The notes: a model not told the origin generated them from the sequence alone. Counted from the stretch's first letter, positions 8,074 to 16,319 are shown. The stretch: DNA of 64,000 nucleotides from Clostridia bacterium (GCA_910575405.1 CAJTER010000021.1:1-64000); one strand, 5' to 3'. A program made the numbers and translations.

Positions 8074-9383
8074 TTTTCACGCTCCCAGCCCTTTTGTCTG
8101 CCATATTCTGAAAACATTCTTGGGTTCGGGAAGTACCGCCAGCCGGAAATGCACTGGTTCATAATCTCGTTGATTTCCCGGATTTCCCATTGCTTCGGCT
8201 CGTCAAAGGCATGGTTCAAGGCTTCCTTGTAAAGCTGCTTGGAGCAGACCATGCTCCCGGTGTACTTATCAAGATACGCCTGTATCATTCCGGCTTTGGT
8301 GTCCTCCGGCATAAAATCCCGCTGGTGTTCTTTGAGATACCGCTGCATGGCGGGGCTGAAAGCCAGCTTGAACCTGCCGCTTCGGTAAATCTCCATCGCT
8401 TCCGCCCACATCTGCCCGATATAGGCTCTGGAAGCAGTTTCGTCCTCCAAAATGTGAACCTCGGCTTGCTCCGGGTACACCATGACCGGGATAAAGCGGC
8501 GGTTGCCGGAACGGTCAAGGGGCAGGAAGTCAAGGGCATTGGAAGTGCCGCCAAACACGCACTGACGGGGGCGGTCTGCCGGGTGGGTTTCATAGGGTAT
8601 CTTGTAAACCTCTTTCTGCCGGCTTAAAAACGACTTGATTTCCTCAATGCTCTTGGCGTTGGCGGTTGCCATCATTTCCGACATTTCGATAATCCAGTGA
8701 CCTTGCAGCTTACGGTACACATTGTCATCGTCCAGCTTCCGCAAATCATCGGAGAACCACTCGTCCCGGACTGCCAGCAGACGGAAGAAGGTGGACTTGC
8801 CAGCCCCCTGACCTCCGACCAGACAGAGCATGATTTCAAACTTGCACCCCGGCTGAAAGGCTCGTGAGATAGCGCCCATCAGGAACAGCTTCAACGCTTC
8901 ATAGGTGTAATCATCTGCGTCAGCTCCCAGAAAGTGCCGTAGGCAGAAGCGGATTCGTTCCTTCCCGTCCCACACAAGGGAACTTAAATAATCCCGGATG
9001 GGATGATACTTGTTTTCATTCGCCACAATCCCGATGGCGTTATCAATCTTTTTCTCATTGGTAAGCCCGTAGGTTTCTTCCAGATAGAGAAGCAGATACT
9101 TCATGTCCGTATCGTTCAGGGCGGTGCTTTCCCTTTGAAAACCGATGGGCTTTATAATATCTTTGCGGTCGGTCAGGATGTTGTATGCGATAGCTCCGGA
9201 AAGCAGCGGGTCACGCTGGAATACGGTCAGGCAGTTCCGTATACTCTGACGGACGCCGCCTTTCTCGGTGGTTTCCAGCCCCGCCTTGATTTCCTCAATG
9301 CTCTGGGGCGGCTGCATGGCGTTCATGGTGTTTTTTAGTTCTTGCTGCGTCTGTGGCTGCAAGCTCTGCCATTCGCTGTTCAA
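7989..9383 (-). CDS. VapE-like P-loop ATPase (virulence-associated E family)
   Basis: Protein of 464 residues with Walker A GGQGAGKST at about 190-198, typical of the virulence-associated protein E / D5-like helicase group that accompanies mobile-element primases. It probably helps replicate the excised IME. It overlaps the primase gene upstream by 89 bases, with no clear ribosome site at 9,383; ATG 9,326 is an alternative start. The 3' end overlaps the CGGCAACGG repeats. Confidence 0.82.
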   Translation of the reverse strand: MNSEWQSLQPQTQQELKNTMNAMQPPQSIEEIKAGLETTEKGGVRQSIRNCLTVFQRDPLLSGAIAYNILTDRKDIIKPIGFQRESTALNDTDMKYLLLYLEETYGLTNEKKIDNAIGIVANENKYHPIRDYLSSLVWDGKERIRFCLRHFLGADADDYTYEALKLFLMGAISRAFQPGCKFEIMLCLVGGQGAGKSTFFRLLAVRDEWFSDDLRKLDDDNVYRKLQGHWIIEMSEMMATANAKSIEEIKSFLSRQKEVYKIPYETHPADRPRQCVFGGTSNALDFLPLDRSGNRRFIPVMVYPEQAEVHILEDETASRAYIGQMWAEAMEIYRSGRFKLAFSPAMQRYLKEHQRDFMPEDTKAGMIQAYLDKYTGSMVCSKQLYKEALNHAFDEPKQWEIREINEIMNQCISGWRYFPNPRMFSEYGRQKGWERENPATDSGNPSEKTMDGFVEVTEQMELPF

Positions 9384-9939
9384 GCTGTATCACATCCTTT
9401 CCGTAGTCCGTAATCAAAGCCGCTTTTTCCTCCGTCTCCCCAAACAGCAGCACATCCAGCAGATATTCCACATGGGCTTGCTTCTGTAAGGCTTCCACAA
9501 ACCGGGGATGAAAGGCTTCCTCCGGGGAGTGCGGGGCGTAGTCCATTCTCCATGCCATCAGCAAGTGAAGATAATCGGCAAGGGTACGGAAGCAGCGGCT
9601 CTTTGCTTCCTGAAACTGTTCCTCCGGGGATTTCTGCCGGGGCTTGGGCTTTTTTGCCTTTCCCGGCGGTTTCCAGTCCTCATAGGAAAGCCCGAAGTCC
9701 TGTGCCAGTTGTACGGCGGCTTCTTTCTTTCCCAGCCCATACAGGGCGGCGGCAAAATCAATCACATCCCCATCCGCACCGCAGCCGAAGCAGTGGTAAC
9801 GCCTATCCAGCTTCATGCTTGGGGTTTTATCGTGATGGAACGGGCAGCAAGCCATCCCGTTCCGACCTATATGGATTCCATAATGCTCCGCAGCCTGTCT
9901 GGTTGTGACGGACTGCTTCACAGCTTCAAATAAATTCAA
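9295..9939 (-). CDS. CHC2 zinc-finger DNA primase (short form)
   Basis: Protein of 214 residues with the DnaG-type zinc finger CCPFHHDKTPS and YHCFGCGADGDVIDF (Cys/His ligands) in the first 65 residues. No TOPRIM catalytic domain is visible, so primase activity may require the VapE-like partner or be absent. The start is TTG at 9,939, set by GGAGGGATAGA upstream; no ATG fits. The long C-terminal part is charged and unrecognised. Confidence 0.82.
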   Translation of the reverse strand: MNLFEAVKQSVTTRQAAEHYGIHIGRNGMACCPFHHDKTPSMKLDRRYHCFGCGADGDVIDFAAALYGLGKKEAAVQLAQDFGLSYEDWKPPGKAKKPKPRQKSPEEQFQEAKSRCFRTLADYLHLLMAWRMDYAPHSPEEAFHPRFVEALQKQAHVEYLLDVLLFGETEEKAALITDYGKDVIQLEQRMAELAATDAARTKKHHERHAAAPEH

Positions 9940-10003
9940 ATCTATCCCTCCTTAAAAAGAAAAAAGCACCTGACATTCTCTGCTTGAAAATGGCAAGTGC
10001 CTG

Positions 10004-11584
10004 TTAAAGTTCCATATCCTGTTGTCTGTGTTTCGTCTGCGCCGGGGCGGTTCTTTGTGCTTTTTTCTCGTCTGCCTTATCCTGCAAGACTTCCTTGATA
10101 GGCTGCTTCTTGGGCGGCTCTTTGCTTTCCTCTGTGCCGGGTGTGGCTTTCCGTACCCAGTAGCGGATGTCCCGCAGCTTCTTCAAATCCTCCTGTACCT
10201 CGGTCAGCGGTACTTTCAGCTCTGCGATTTCGCTAAGAAGCGTTTCCTGCTCCTGTTGCAGCTCATTTTTCGTTTTATCCTTATCGTCCGGGTGCTTGGC
10301 AAGATAGGCGGCGGCTTTCGCATATCGGGCAACCTCCGGGTGTTCCTGTTTGAATTTCTCCTTTGTTTTCTTGAAAAATATCTTCTGGTACTTCTCATAG
10401 ACAGGCTTACATTCCTTGCAGTCTGTCCGGCTGGCAAGAATCCCATCAATCACTTTGCTGCGGGCTTCCTTTGGCTTCATCTGACTGCGGTAATCGGCGG
10501 CTGATTTCCCGGAAGATTCCAGAAACGCTTCTAAGTCCTCCACAGTGGAAAGCCCCTTTTGCCGGAGATAGGACAGGGCTTCGCTGACTGCCTTTAAGTC
10601 CTGTGAAGTCCCCCGGTTCTGTCCAGCCCTTGTCCAGTCCTTCCGTTCTTCCTTTCGTATCTCCATATACTTCATCAGCAGATTGGGAAGAAGTGTTGCC
10701 TCCTCCGCCGCCTTTTGTGCAAGCAGCTCTTTCCGTTTTTCGCCCAGCTCGGTAATCCAGCCTTTGAGGTTTTGGATAAGCTGCCGGATCGACTTCATCA
10801 GATTGTTGGCGGCTTTGATTTCCCGGTTCAGGCTGCCGATATTCGTCTGAATACCACGCTTTTCCATCTGACGGACAGCAGCCCCCTCATGGACAGTAGG
10901 GATAATATCAAGCCCCTGTCTGGCATAGGAACGCAAGTCCACACGCTCCGGGCGGTCATTGGCTTCCAGATAGCGGTTCTGGATGACCTCCCATTCATGC
11001 CGCCAGATTTCGCAATACTTCTGGTCGTTCCAGTCCACCGTATCCTCCTTGTGGCTTTTCCACCTGCCAGACGGAAGTTTGATCCGTTCCCCGTTTTCGT
11101 CAAGGTCATAAACTTTGCGGCTCTTGGGAAGCCATTTCCCATGTTCGTCCATTGCCCGCATGGTCAGCAGGACATGGGCGTGGGGATTATGTCCCGGCGG
11201 ATGGGGGTCATGGATAGCAAAATCAGCAATCATGCCTTTGGAAACAAACTGCTTCTGGCAAAACTCCCGGACAAGGACAGCGTACTGGTCGGGCGGTATT
11301 TCTCTGGGGATGGTAAGCACCCACCGCCTTGCAAGCTGAGAGTTCCATTGCTTCTCCACCGCTTCGGCGGCGTTCCATAAGGTATTGCGGTCTGCATATT
11401 CCTGTGGGGCATTTGCCGGGAGCAGGATTTCATTGTGGACGATACCACGCTTTTCTGGGTAGTGCTTCACTTGCTGGTCGTATTCACAGAACAGCTTTTC
11501 GCCACTCTGGTAAGCAGCGGCGGCAACCGCAGACTGCCGCTGGCTGCGCTGAACAATCGTGATTTCGTTGTGTGGACAGGGCAT
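10004..11584 (-). CDS. mobL: MobA/MobL family relaxase
   Basis: Relaxase that would nick the IME oriT and lead the strand into a helper channel. The N-terminus carries AAYQSGEKL with a candidate catalytic tyrosine near residue 25 and the metal-binding histidine motif HDPHPPGHNPHAHVLLTMR near residues 123-141. The C-terminal half is rich in lysine and glutamate and probably coiled-coil. Length 526 residues. The start is fixed by GAAAGGAGGGACACGA. The family is MOBQ, matching the nick-site sequence proposed at 12,916-12,929. Confidence 0.92.
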   Translation of the reverse strand: MPCPHNEITIVQRSQRQSAVAAAAYQSGEKLFCEYDQQVKHYPEKRGIVHNEILLPANAPQEYADRNTLWNAAEAVEKQWNSQLARRWVLTIPREIPPDQYAVLVREFCQKQFVSKGMIADFAIHDPHPPGHNPHAHVLLTMRAMDEHGKWLPKSRKVYDLDENGERIKLPSGRWKSHKEDTVDWNDQKYCEIWRHEWEVIQNRYLEANDRPERVDLRSYARQGLDIIPTVHEGAAVRQMEKRGIQTNIGSLNREIKAANNLMKSIRQLIQNLKGWITELGEKRKELLAQKAAEEATLLPNLLMKYMEIRKEERKDWTRAGQNRGTSQDLKAVSEALSYLRQKGLSTVEDLEAFLESSGKSAADYRSQMKPKEARSKVIDGILASRTDCKECKPVYEKYQKIFFKKTKEKFKQEHPEVARYAKAAAYLAKHPDDKDKTKNELQQEQETLLSEIAELKVPLTEVQEDLKKLRDIRYWVRKATPGTEESKEPPKKQPIKEVLQDKADEKKAQRTAPAQTKHRQQDMEL

Positions 11585-11645
11585 TTCGTGTCCCTCCTTT
11601 CGGTAATTGGTGGATGGGGTGGCGTTTTACCACCTCATTTGGGGC

Positions 11646-11681
11646 AGAAAAAAAGCAGGAGACCTTTTCAGATTTCCTGCT
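11646..11681 (-). terminator. Rho-independent terminator before mobL
   Basis: On the minus strand AGCAGGA and TCCTGCT form a stem followed by eight T residues. It ends transcripts from the LspA-like cargo gene and separates them from mobL. Confidence 0.8.
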
Positions 11682-11769
11682 CGGTGTGCCGCTGTGTGGG
11701 CGGCGGGTATTTAGTTGTAAAAGTTCGGGGCAAGTTGACCCGATGTATAAGAAATAATAAACCAGAAGT

Positions 11770-12288
11770 TTACAAGCTAAATTTGTTACAACAAAAATGT
11801 AAATACTCTTTAACCGATATTTCTTTGCTATTCAAAATTCCAATAGCAACAAATATAACTTCTGCAACTGTAAGATAGCAGTCTTTCAAATCAAAAATAA
11901 AAAGGGTAGGTATCTGCAAAAAATCTAAACTTCCACCCCAAAACAGCTTATCAATCAAGCTACATAAACATCCCGATATGCCACAAATCATTATTATTTT
12001 TACCCAAAAACTTATATGTGCTCTTTTTGCCTGATATAGCATATATCCTGAAAAAAAGAGGAACAAAACAAACACATTCAATAAAATGGTAACAAACGGA
12101 CTTGATAATAATTCGAAGAAATTTCCAGCATAAGATAAACGAGTATTTAGTTCTGGATTAAATCTTAAAACTTTGGCTATTATATCAAATTCGCATTTCA
12201 TAAATACTTTTGAAATTACTATTTTAACCGTCTGGTCAATTAAAACCAATAATGCCACAGGTATAATAAACGGCTTAAACTTTTCCAT
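11770..12288 (-). CDS. Lipoprotein signal peptidase II homologue (LspA-like), cargo
   Basis: Membrane protein of 172 residues with four hydrophobic segments. The C-terminal part matches the LspA pattern: GCLCSLIDKL, then LDFLQ (Asp122) and FDLKD (Asp136), positions equivalent to the two catalytic aspartates of signal peptidase II. It is clearly more AT-rich than the mobilization genes and looks like an acquired cargo gene. A second LspA on a mobile element could protect against inhibitors of this enzyme; that role is inference. The start ATG 12,288 follows AGGAAG at suitable distance. A diverged or inactive homologue is possible. Confidence 0.75.
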   Translation of the reverse strand: MEKFKPFIIPVALLVLIDQTVKIVISKVFMKCEFDIIAKVLRFNPELNTRLSYAGNFFELLSSPFVTILLNVFVLFLFFSGYMLYQAKRAHISFWVKIIMICGISGCLCSLIDKLFWGGSLDFLQIPTLFIFDLKDCYLTVAEVIFVAIGILNSKEISVKEYLHFCCNKFSL

Positions 12289-12316
12289 CAGTAACACTTC
12301 CTCTCAAATTATTATT

Positions 12317-12640
12317 TTATTGTTTCTTCTTTTTCGATTTAGGGGTAGGCAATTCCTCATACATAGCATTAAACAATCCTGTCAAAAACTCTTTATTATC
12401 AACTTCATCTACCAACAACATTTCTTTTGCTCCCTCGTAAGGTAACTCATACGAAACCGTTGGCATATAACTTATTGCTGATTTTACTGGTTTAACAAGT
12501 AATCTATCATCATAGATACCGCCTACAATCTTACCACGATAATAAATGACAAATTCGCCCATCATAGCTCGATAGGTAATTTCATTCAAGCCAGATAACT
12601 GACCTAAAATAAATTCTAAATATTCTTTGCTGGATGCCAT
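12317..12640 (-). CDS. TfoX N-terminal domain protein
   Basis: Protein of 107 residues with the TfoX/Sxy N-terminal fold pattern (YRAMMGEFVIYYRGKIVGGI near residues 23-42). In Gram-negatives TfoX regulates competence; stand-alone copies in Firmicutes have no proven role. It is AT-rich like the LspA homologue 28 bases downstream and likely forms one cargo unit with it. The start has TTGAGGTAAAG before it; the C-terminus is lysine-rich. A TATAAT lies at about 12,677-12,682, but no good -35 is seen. Confidence 0.78.
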   Translation of the reverse strand: MASSKEYLEFILGQLSGLNEITYRAMMGEFVIYYRGKIVGGIYDDRLLVKPVKSAISYMPTVSYELPYEGAKEMLLVDEVDNKEFLTGLFNAMYEELPTPKSKKKKQ

Positions 12641-12887
12641 AACTTTACCTCAATTTCTAAATTTATTACTGACTTCATTATACTTTATTGCTTATCGAAA
12701 AGATAGCATATTTTATGAAACTTGTCGGCTGGGAACAGCTTGCATTGCAAGGTGTCCCCAGATGGCAAGTCCACAAAAGGGTAGCTGGCGGCAGCCAGCG
12801 CAGGGGAAGCGTAGCGTCCCCTGTTTGATTTGGAGCAGACCTTGACTGCGGAAAATCACAGCCCTCCGGCGAGGAGCCTTCGGAGAA
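12641..12887. other. Non-coding stretch with hairpins upstream of the oriT
   Basis: No gene is seen. The stretch contains several inverted repeats: CTTGCATTGCAAG near 12,739, CAGGGGA/TCCCCTG around 12,801-12,822, and CTCCG/CGGAG around 12,864-12,885. Such structure is common around transfer origins; nothing more can be supported. Confidence 0.5.
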
Positions 12888-12940
12888 CGCAATGCACCAA
12901 CCTCTGGGTGGTGTATAATTGCGCCCTTAGTAAACTAAGG
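12888..12940 (+). other. Putative MOBQ-type origin of transfer (oriT)
   Basis: The arms CGCAATGCACCA (12,888-12,899) and TGGTGTATAATTGCG (12,908-12,922) form an inverted repeat with a small bulge. It is followed by TAATTGCGCCCTTA (12,916-12,929), very like the MOBQ nick region TAAGTGCGCCCT known from RSF1010- and pSK41-type plasmids. Position of an inverted repeat just 5' of the nick core matches those systems. A second hairpin CCCTTAG/CTAAGGG follows. The relaxase of matching class is encoded 1.3 kb away. Confidence 0.65.
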
Positions 12941-12943
12941 GGT

Positions 12944-13231
12944 TTACGGCTTCTCTCGTTCCAGAAGTTTTTTCAATAGTTCCTGCGTGTCCTGCCTGTG
13001 AAAAATGAGTTTCAACAACAGCATGACATCATCATCGGTCAGGCGTTCCGGCTCTTGCAGATAACTTTCCAGCATGCCGCCACGAGTACAGAGCCGGTGT
13101 GTCCGTTCCTTTCGGGTAAGCTGCTTTAACTGGTGCTGCAATGCCTTTTCATCATTGATGGCTTTCCGCAGTTTCTTTTCGCTTTTTTCCAGCTCCCGGT
13201 TGAGCTTTTCCAGCTTTGAGGTATCAGGCAA
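12944..13231 (-). CDS. DUF3847 family protein
   Basis: Protein of 95 residues, predicted almost fully helical: a coiled-coil N-terminal half (KLEKLNRELEKSEKKL), then RTHRLCTRGGMLE and a leucine-rich end. DUF3847 proteins are common next to mobilization genes in Clostridia elements; function unknown. It overlaps the RepA-like gene by 8 bases, so it is translated from the same transcript. It begins directly beside the proposed oriT, which would suit an accessory mobilization protein. Confidence 0.75.
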   Translation of the reverse strand: MPDTSKLEKLNRELEKSEKKLRKAINDEKALQHQLKQLTRKERTHRLCTRGGMLESYLQEPERLTDDDVMLLLKLIFHRQDTQELLKKLLEREKP

Positions 13232-13565
13232 GGGCAGCGTCCTCCTTTCCCGGTATCAGCACATAAATCCGGTTTGGTTCTCCCACGCCCTGACGCACCC
13301 GCATGATAAGTCCGGCGGTTTCCAGTTCATTCAGAGAACGCTTGACCGTCATGGGGCTGCGGGACAGGACAGTGGCAATGGCTGTGACAGGGAAGCAGAC
13401 AAACAGGATTCCGTTCTCGTCCTCCTGCCCTTTGGATAGCATAGCGTCCAGCATCCGGCAGTACATGACCTTTGCGGTGCTGCTGACTGGAAATCCTGTC
13501 AACGCTCTGGGAAATGGCATACAGGGCGGCAATGGTGTGTCTATCGTCATAAATTCAAAATTCAT
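13224..13565 (-). CDS. RepA-like replication initiator / winged-helix protein
   Basis: Protein of 113 residues resembling the N-terminal DNA-binding domain of replication initiator protein A. A winged-helix is suggested by FPVTAIATVLSRSPMTVKRS and LNELETAGLIMRV, followed by a basic wing (RQGVGEPNRIY). It likely binds an origin or its own promoter; clustered TTTCGG repeats lie upstream at 13,780-13,979. It overlaps its neighbours on both sides by 4 to 8 bases. Confidence 0.7.
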   Translation of the reverse strand: MNFEFMTIDTPLPPCMPFPRALTGFPVSSTAKVMYCRMLDAMLSKGQEDENGILFVCFPVTAIATVLSRSPMTVKRSLNELETAGLIMRVRQGVGEPNRIYVLIPGKEDAALA

Positions 13566-13750
13566 TCGGTGTGTTCCTCCTTTTTCTTGGCTCGTTTGGA
13601 TAAATAACGGGGGCAGTCAACCACAACCGCCCGGAAGCTCTGCCTGCACCCATGCTGGCATTTCCGGCATAATTCGTTGTAAGTGACACGCCCCCGGTCA
13701 TTGAGGTAAAAGGAAAGCTCATGCTTCCTCTTTTTGCTCATTCTCGGCAT
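13562..13750 (-). CDS. Small basic Cys-containing protein
   Basis: A 62-residue protein, strongly basic (MPRMSKKRKHE start), with CRKCQHGCRQS in the middle, a possible metal site. Not recognised by function. The start at 13,750 has GGGAGG nine bases upstream. The stop overlaps the start of the RepA-like gene by 4 bases, making it the first gene of the three-gene set 13,750-12,944. Confidence 0.6.
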   Translation of the reverse strand: MPRMSKKRKHELSFYLNDRGRVTYNELCRKCQHGCRQSFRAVVVDCPRYLSKRAKKKEEHTE

Positions 13751-14233
13751 ATTGCGCTTCCTCCCGTTTTCGTGTATAGTTTCGGGGCGATTTTCGGCAA
13801 AATTACGGTCATAGAGCCGCCTAAAATCTCCCGAAGTATCAGCGATAGGGTAGACTATCCCCCTATCAGATTGTCGTGTTTCGGTATCATTTCGGTGTCA
13901 GTCCGCCAGTTCTCCCCGGTGTCGTTCCTCCCCTGAATCTCACAGCGGCGTATCGCTCCCTTTGGTACGCTCGTTTCGGTCAGGGTTCCTCCACATCCCT
14001 GCCAAAAGTCATGGCGCTACATCGCCGGGGAAGCATATCCCACACAGGCTGGTCATTCGATTGGAATAATCCATCGATGAACTACCTGTATCATAGAACA
14101 TTTTTGTGCCCTGTGCCGTATGTCCACAAAGTAGGAATTAGGGGTAAAAAGCGGAAATTTCCACGATTGCGGAAAGTGTGATATAATCCAGATAAGCGGC
14201 AGCAATCAAACCGCCGGAAAGGAGCGTGCGCCC
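13751..14233. promoter_or_regulatory. Divergent control region with TTTCGG repeats and XRE promoter
   Basis: A 483-base stretch without a convincing gene. Five TTTCGG copies occur at 13,780, 13,792, 13,879, 13,890 and 13,974, in two pairs about one helical turn apart. GATAGGG (13,844) and CCCTATC (13,861) form an inverted repeat between them. At the right end TATAAT lies near 14,180, preceded by the inverted repeat TTTCC/GGAAA, a likely operator for the XRE gene that follows. The arrangement would suit an origin or a shared regulatory region. Confidence 0.5.
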
Positions 14234-15040
14234 ATGAAAGGAGCAACAAGCATACAGGAACGCCTTTGGGAACTCCGCAAGGACAAAGGCTTAAATCTGG
14301 AAGAATTATCAAAGCTGACGGGCATTTCCAAATCAGCTCTTGGAAATTATGAAAAAGAAGATTATAAGGAAATCAATCATGGCAACCTTATCACGCTGGC
14401 AGACTTCTATGGGGTTTCCGTTGATTATCTACTGTGCCGGACAGAGAACCGGGAGCAGATCAACACGCCACTAACGGAGCTGCATTTGAATGATGAAATG
14501 GTGGCACTTCTGAAAAGCGGTCGGATTAACAACCGCCTGCTCTGCGAACTTGCCACCCATAAGGACTTTATCAAGTTTCTTGCGGACATTGAGATTTATG
14601 TGGATGGGATTGCCACCATGCAGATTCAAAATCTCAACGCTCTTGTCGATACCGTCCGGCATGAAATCATTGAACGGTATCGCCCCGGCGAAGATGACCC
14701 GCATTTGAAAGTGCTGCAAGCCGCCCATATCAGCGATGATGAATATTTCAGTCACATGGTTCTGGATGACCTCAACCTCATTATCCGGGATATTCGGGAA
14801 GCTCACAAAAAAGACAGCGAAAGTGCTCCCCAGACCACCGTTGCCGATGAACTGAAAGAAAATCTGGAAGCGGTCGAAAATTTCAAGGGCAGCCGGGATG
14901 AAAAGCTGGTTGTTCTTTACTGCAAGCAGCTCGGTATCAACTATAAAAATCTGTCAGACGAAGAATTTCGCTGGCTGATTCGGATTCTCAAAAAATCAAA
15001 GAAAATGGGAACGCCTATCAGCCAGAGGAAAAAACGGTAA
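14234..15040 (+). CDS. XRE family transcriptional regulator
   Basis: Protein of 268 residues with an N-terminal helix-turn-helix of the Cro/CI type (IQERLWELRKDKGLNLEEL, then TGISKSALGNYE, residues 6-45). The C-terminal 200 residues are not assigned. It reads against the rest of the IME and probably controls its mobilization and recombination genes and itself. GGAAAGGAG precedes the start. The inverted repeat TTTCC/GGAAA upstream of the -10 is a candidate operator. Confidence 0.85.
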   Translation: MKGATSIQERLWELRKDKGLNLEELSKLTGISKSALGNYEKEDYKEINHGNLITLADFYGVSVDYLLCRTENREQINTPLTELHLNDEMVALLKSGRINNRLLCELATHKDFIKFLADIEIYVDGIATMQIQNLNALVDTVRHEIIERYRPGEDDPHLKVLQAAHISDDEYFSHMVLDDLNLIIRDIREAHKKDSESAPQTTVADELKENLEAVENFKGSRDEKLVVLYCKQLGINYKNLSDEEFRWLIRILKKSKKMGTPISQRKKR

Positions 15041-15047
15041 AGAAAAA

Positions 15048-15092
15048 ACCGCTGTTGCATGGTTTGTTGGCTCCCATGTAGCAGCGGTTTAT
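15048..15092 (+). terminator. Hairpin after the XRE gene
   Basis: AAACCGCTG and CAGCGGTTT form a long stem with a second inner stem GCATGG/CCATG, directly after the stop of the regulator. The T tract is short, so efficiency is uncertain. Confidence 0.55.
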
Positions 15093-15129
15093 GCTGTGGT
15101 TATTCAATTAAAATTTCAAAGTGACGAAC

Positions 15130-15546
15130 TTAAACTTCTTCAACATCAATAACATTATATCCTCTTTGCTTTAATGCCTTCGCAAAAAATCCCATTCCAG
15201 AAATTAGTTTTCCAGTAAAGCTACCATCGTATATTTGATTTACACCACAAGTAGGACTTCTGGATTGTAATATAACCAAATCAATATCTTCATTTTGAAT
15301 TTTTGATAATGCCATTGACACTGCTTTATTATATTCAGAATTAACATCATTTCCATTTTCATCTACTACAATCCCATTCACAATTTCTGCACAAGGTCTA
15401 GGAATTTTCATGCCAGCTAATATTTCTGGGCAAATAGAAATAACTTCTTTATCCTTTAAGAAATTGATAACTGCTAAATTTTTATTGTTTGTTCCGTTAT
15501 ATTTACAGTTTGTTCCCATAATACAGGCACTAACTAATACCTTCAT
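15130..15546 (-). CDS. DUF523 family protein, cargo
   Basis: Protein of 138 residues starting MKVLVSACIMG with conserved-looking Cys positions (SACIMGTNCKYNG, RSPTCG), characteristic of the DUF523 family, whose function is unproven. The gene is AT-rich, unlike the flanking IME genes, and stands alone, so it looks like an inserted cargo gene. The start ATG 15,546 is preferred over an upstream GTG because GGGGTGA lies at a suitable distance. Confidence 0.8.
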   Translation of the reverse strand: MKVLVSACIMGTNCKYNGTNNKNLAVINFLKDKEVISICPEILAGMKIPRPCAEIVNGIVVDENGNDVNSEYNKAVSMALSKIQNEDIDLVILQSRSPTCGVNQIYDGSFTGKLISGMGFFAKALKQRGYNVIDVEEV

Positions 15547-15595
15547 ATTTATCACCCCAAATCAAATTTATTTACATAATCATTCTACCACACCG

Positions 15596-15973
15596 TTATG
15601 AATAAATCATCTCATGCAAAACAATTTCTTCTGCCCGGTTATGGATGTTATTACATCGTTGTACCCATTCCATTTGACAGGTACGCTTTAATTCCTCTGT
15701 CACGCCCTCGGTAGCTTTCAGCTGTTCCATGATAGTGTCTAACCGTTCCTGTGCCTGTTCGTTCAGGTCTGCAAGATATGTCCACAATTCTCCGGTCAGT
15801 ATCAATGTGTTCAATCTGGCTGGGTGGGCTTCTCTTAAATATTCCCGGTGTATCCGTCCGTACTTTCCGATAGGGCGGTGTTCCTCCGGCAGCTTCAAAT
15901 CCGGGATATAGTAATCTCCAACAAGGATATAATCAATTCCGTTTTCCGTTATTCTTGGTTTCAATTCGCTCAT
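15596..15973 (-). CDS. tnpV: TnpV family transposon-encoded protein
   Basis: Protein of 125 residues matching the TnpV family of Tn4451-like elements (IGKYGRIHREYLREAHPARL, residues 35-54, followed by a helical region with LIL, LADLNEQAQERLDTI). TnpV accompanies serine-recombinase elements; its role is unknown. It overlaps the upstream XRE gene by 41 bases, so they are co-transcribed. Confidence 0.82.
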   Translation of the reverse strand: MSELKPRITENGIDYILVGDYYIPDLKLPEEHRPIGKYGRIHREYLREAHPARLNTLILTGELWTYLADLNEQAQERLDTIMEQLKATEGVTEELKRTCQMEWVQRCNNIHNRAEEIVLHEMIYS

Positions 15974-16205
15974 GTTCCTTACCTCCTGTGGAAGCAGGCT
16001 CGTCTGGTACTAACTCAATCACATCGGTAATCTCACAATTCAGCGTTTCGCAGATACGGGCTAATGTATCCATACTGATGTGCTTTCCCTCTTTACTCAT
16101 GTTGGCAATCATATTTGTTGTCATACCAGCGGCAAGCCTTAAATCCTCTTTTCTCATATTACGCTCTAACAGTGTGTGCCAGAGTGGTTTATAGCTGATG
16201 TGCAT
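15933..16205 (-). CDS. Small XRE-type repressor
   Basis: Protein of 90 residues made mainly of a helix-turn-helix domain (LRLAAGMTTNMIANMSKEGK, then HISMDTLARICETLNCEITD). The start ATG 16,205 follows GGCAGGAAAACA; a longer in-frame reading to 16,295 lacks a ribosome site. The promoter at 16,269-16,297 contains the palindrome TTGTG-n4-CACAA over its -35, a likely autoregulatory operator. A GC-rich hairpin (CCGGGGC/GCCCCGG, about 16,234-16,254) lies in the leader. Confidence 0.82.
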   Translation of the reverse strand: MHISYKPLWHTLLERNMRKEDLRLAAGMTTNMIANMSKEGKHISMDTLARICETLNCEITDVIELVPDEPASTGGKEHERIETKNNGKRN

Positions 16206-16268
16206 ATTGTTTTCCTGCCTTTCTACCCATACCACCGGGGCGGCTGCCCCGGCAGGAACTTTTCTCTT

Positions 16269-16297
16269 ATTATAACACCAATCTTGTGTAATCACAA
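16269..16297 (-). promoter_or_regulatory. Promoter and operator of the small XRE gene
   Basis: Minus strand: -35 TTGTGA (16,292-16,297), 17-base spacer, -10 TATAAT (16,269-16,274). The repeat TTGTG/CACAA (16,284-16,297) overlaps the -35. Confidence 0.7.
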
Positions 16298-16319
16298 TTT
16301 ATTCTTGTATCTTGCCGCT

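Noticed and set aside
11725-11743. Inverted repeat TCGGG/CCCGA upstream of mobL as oriT
   Set aside because: No nick-like core follows, whereas 12,888-12,940 has both a longer inverted repeat and a MOBQ core.
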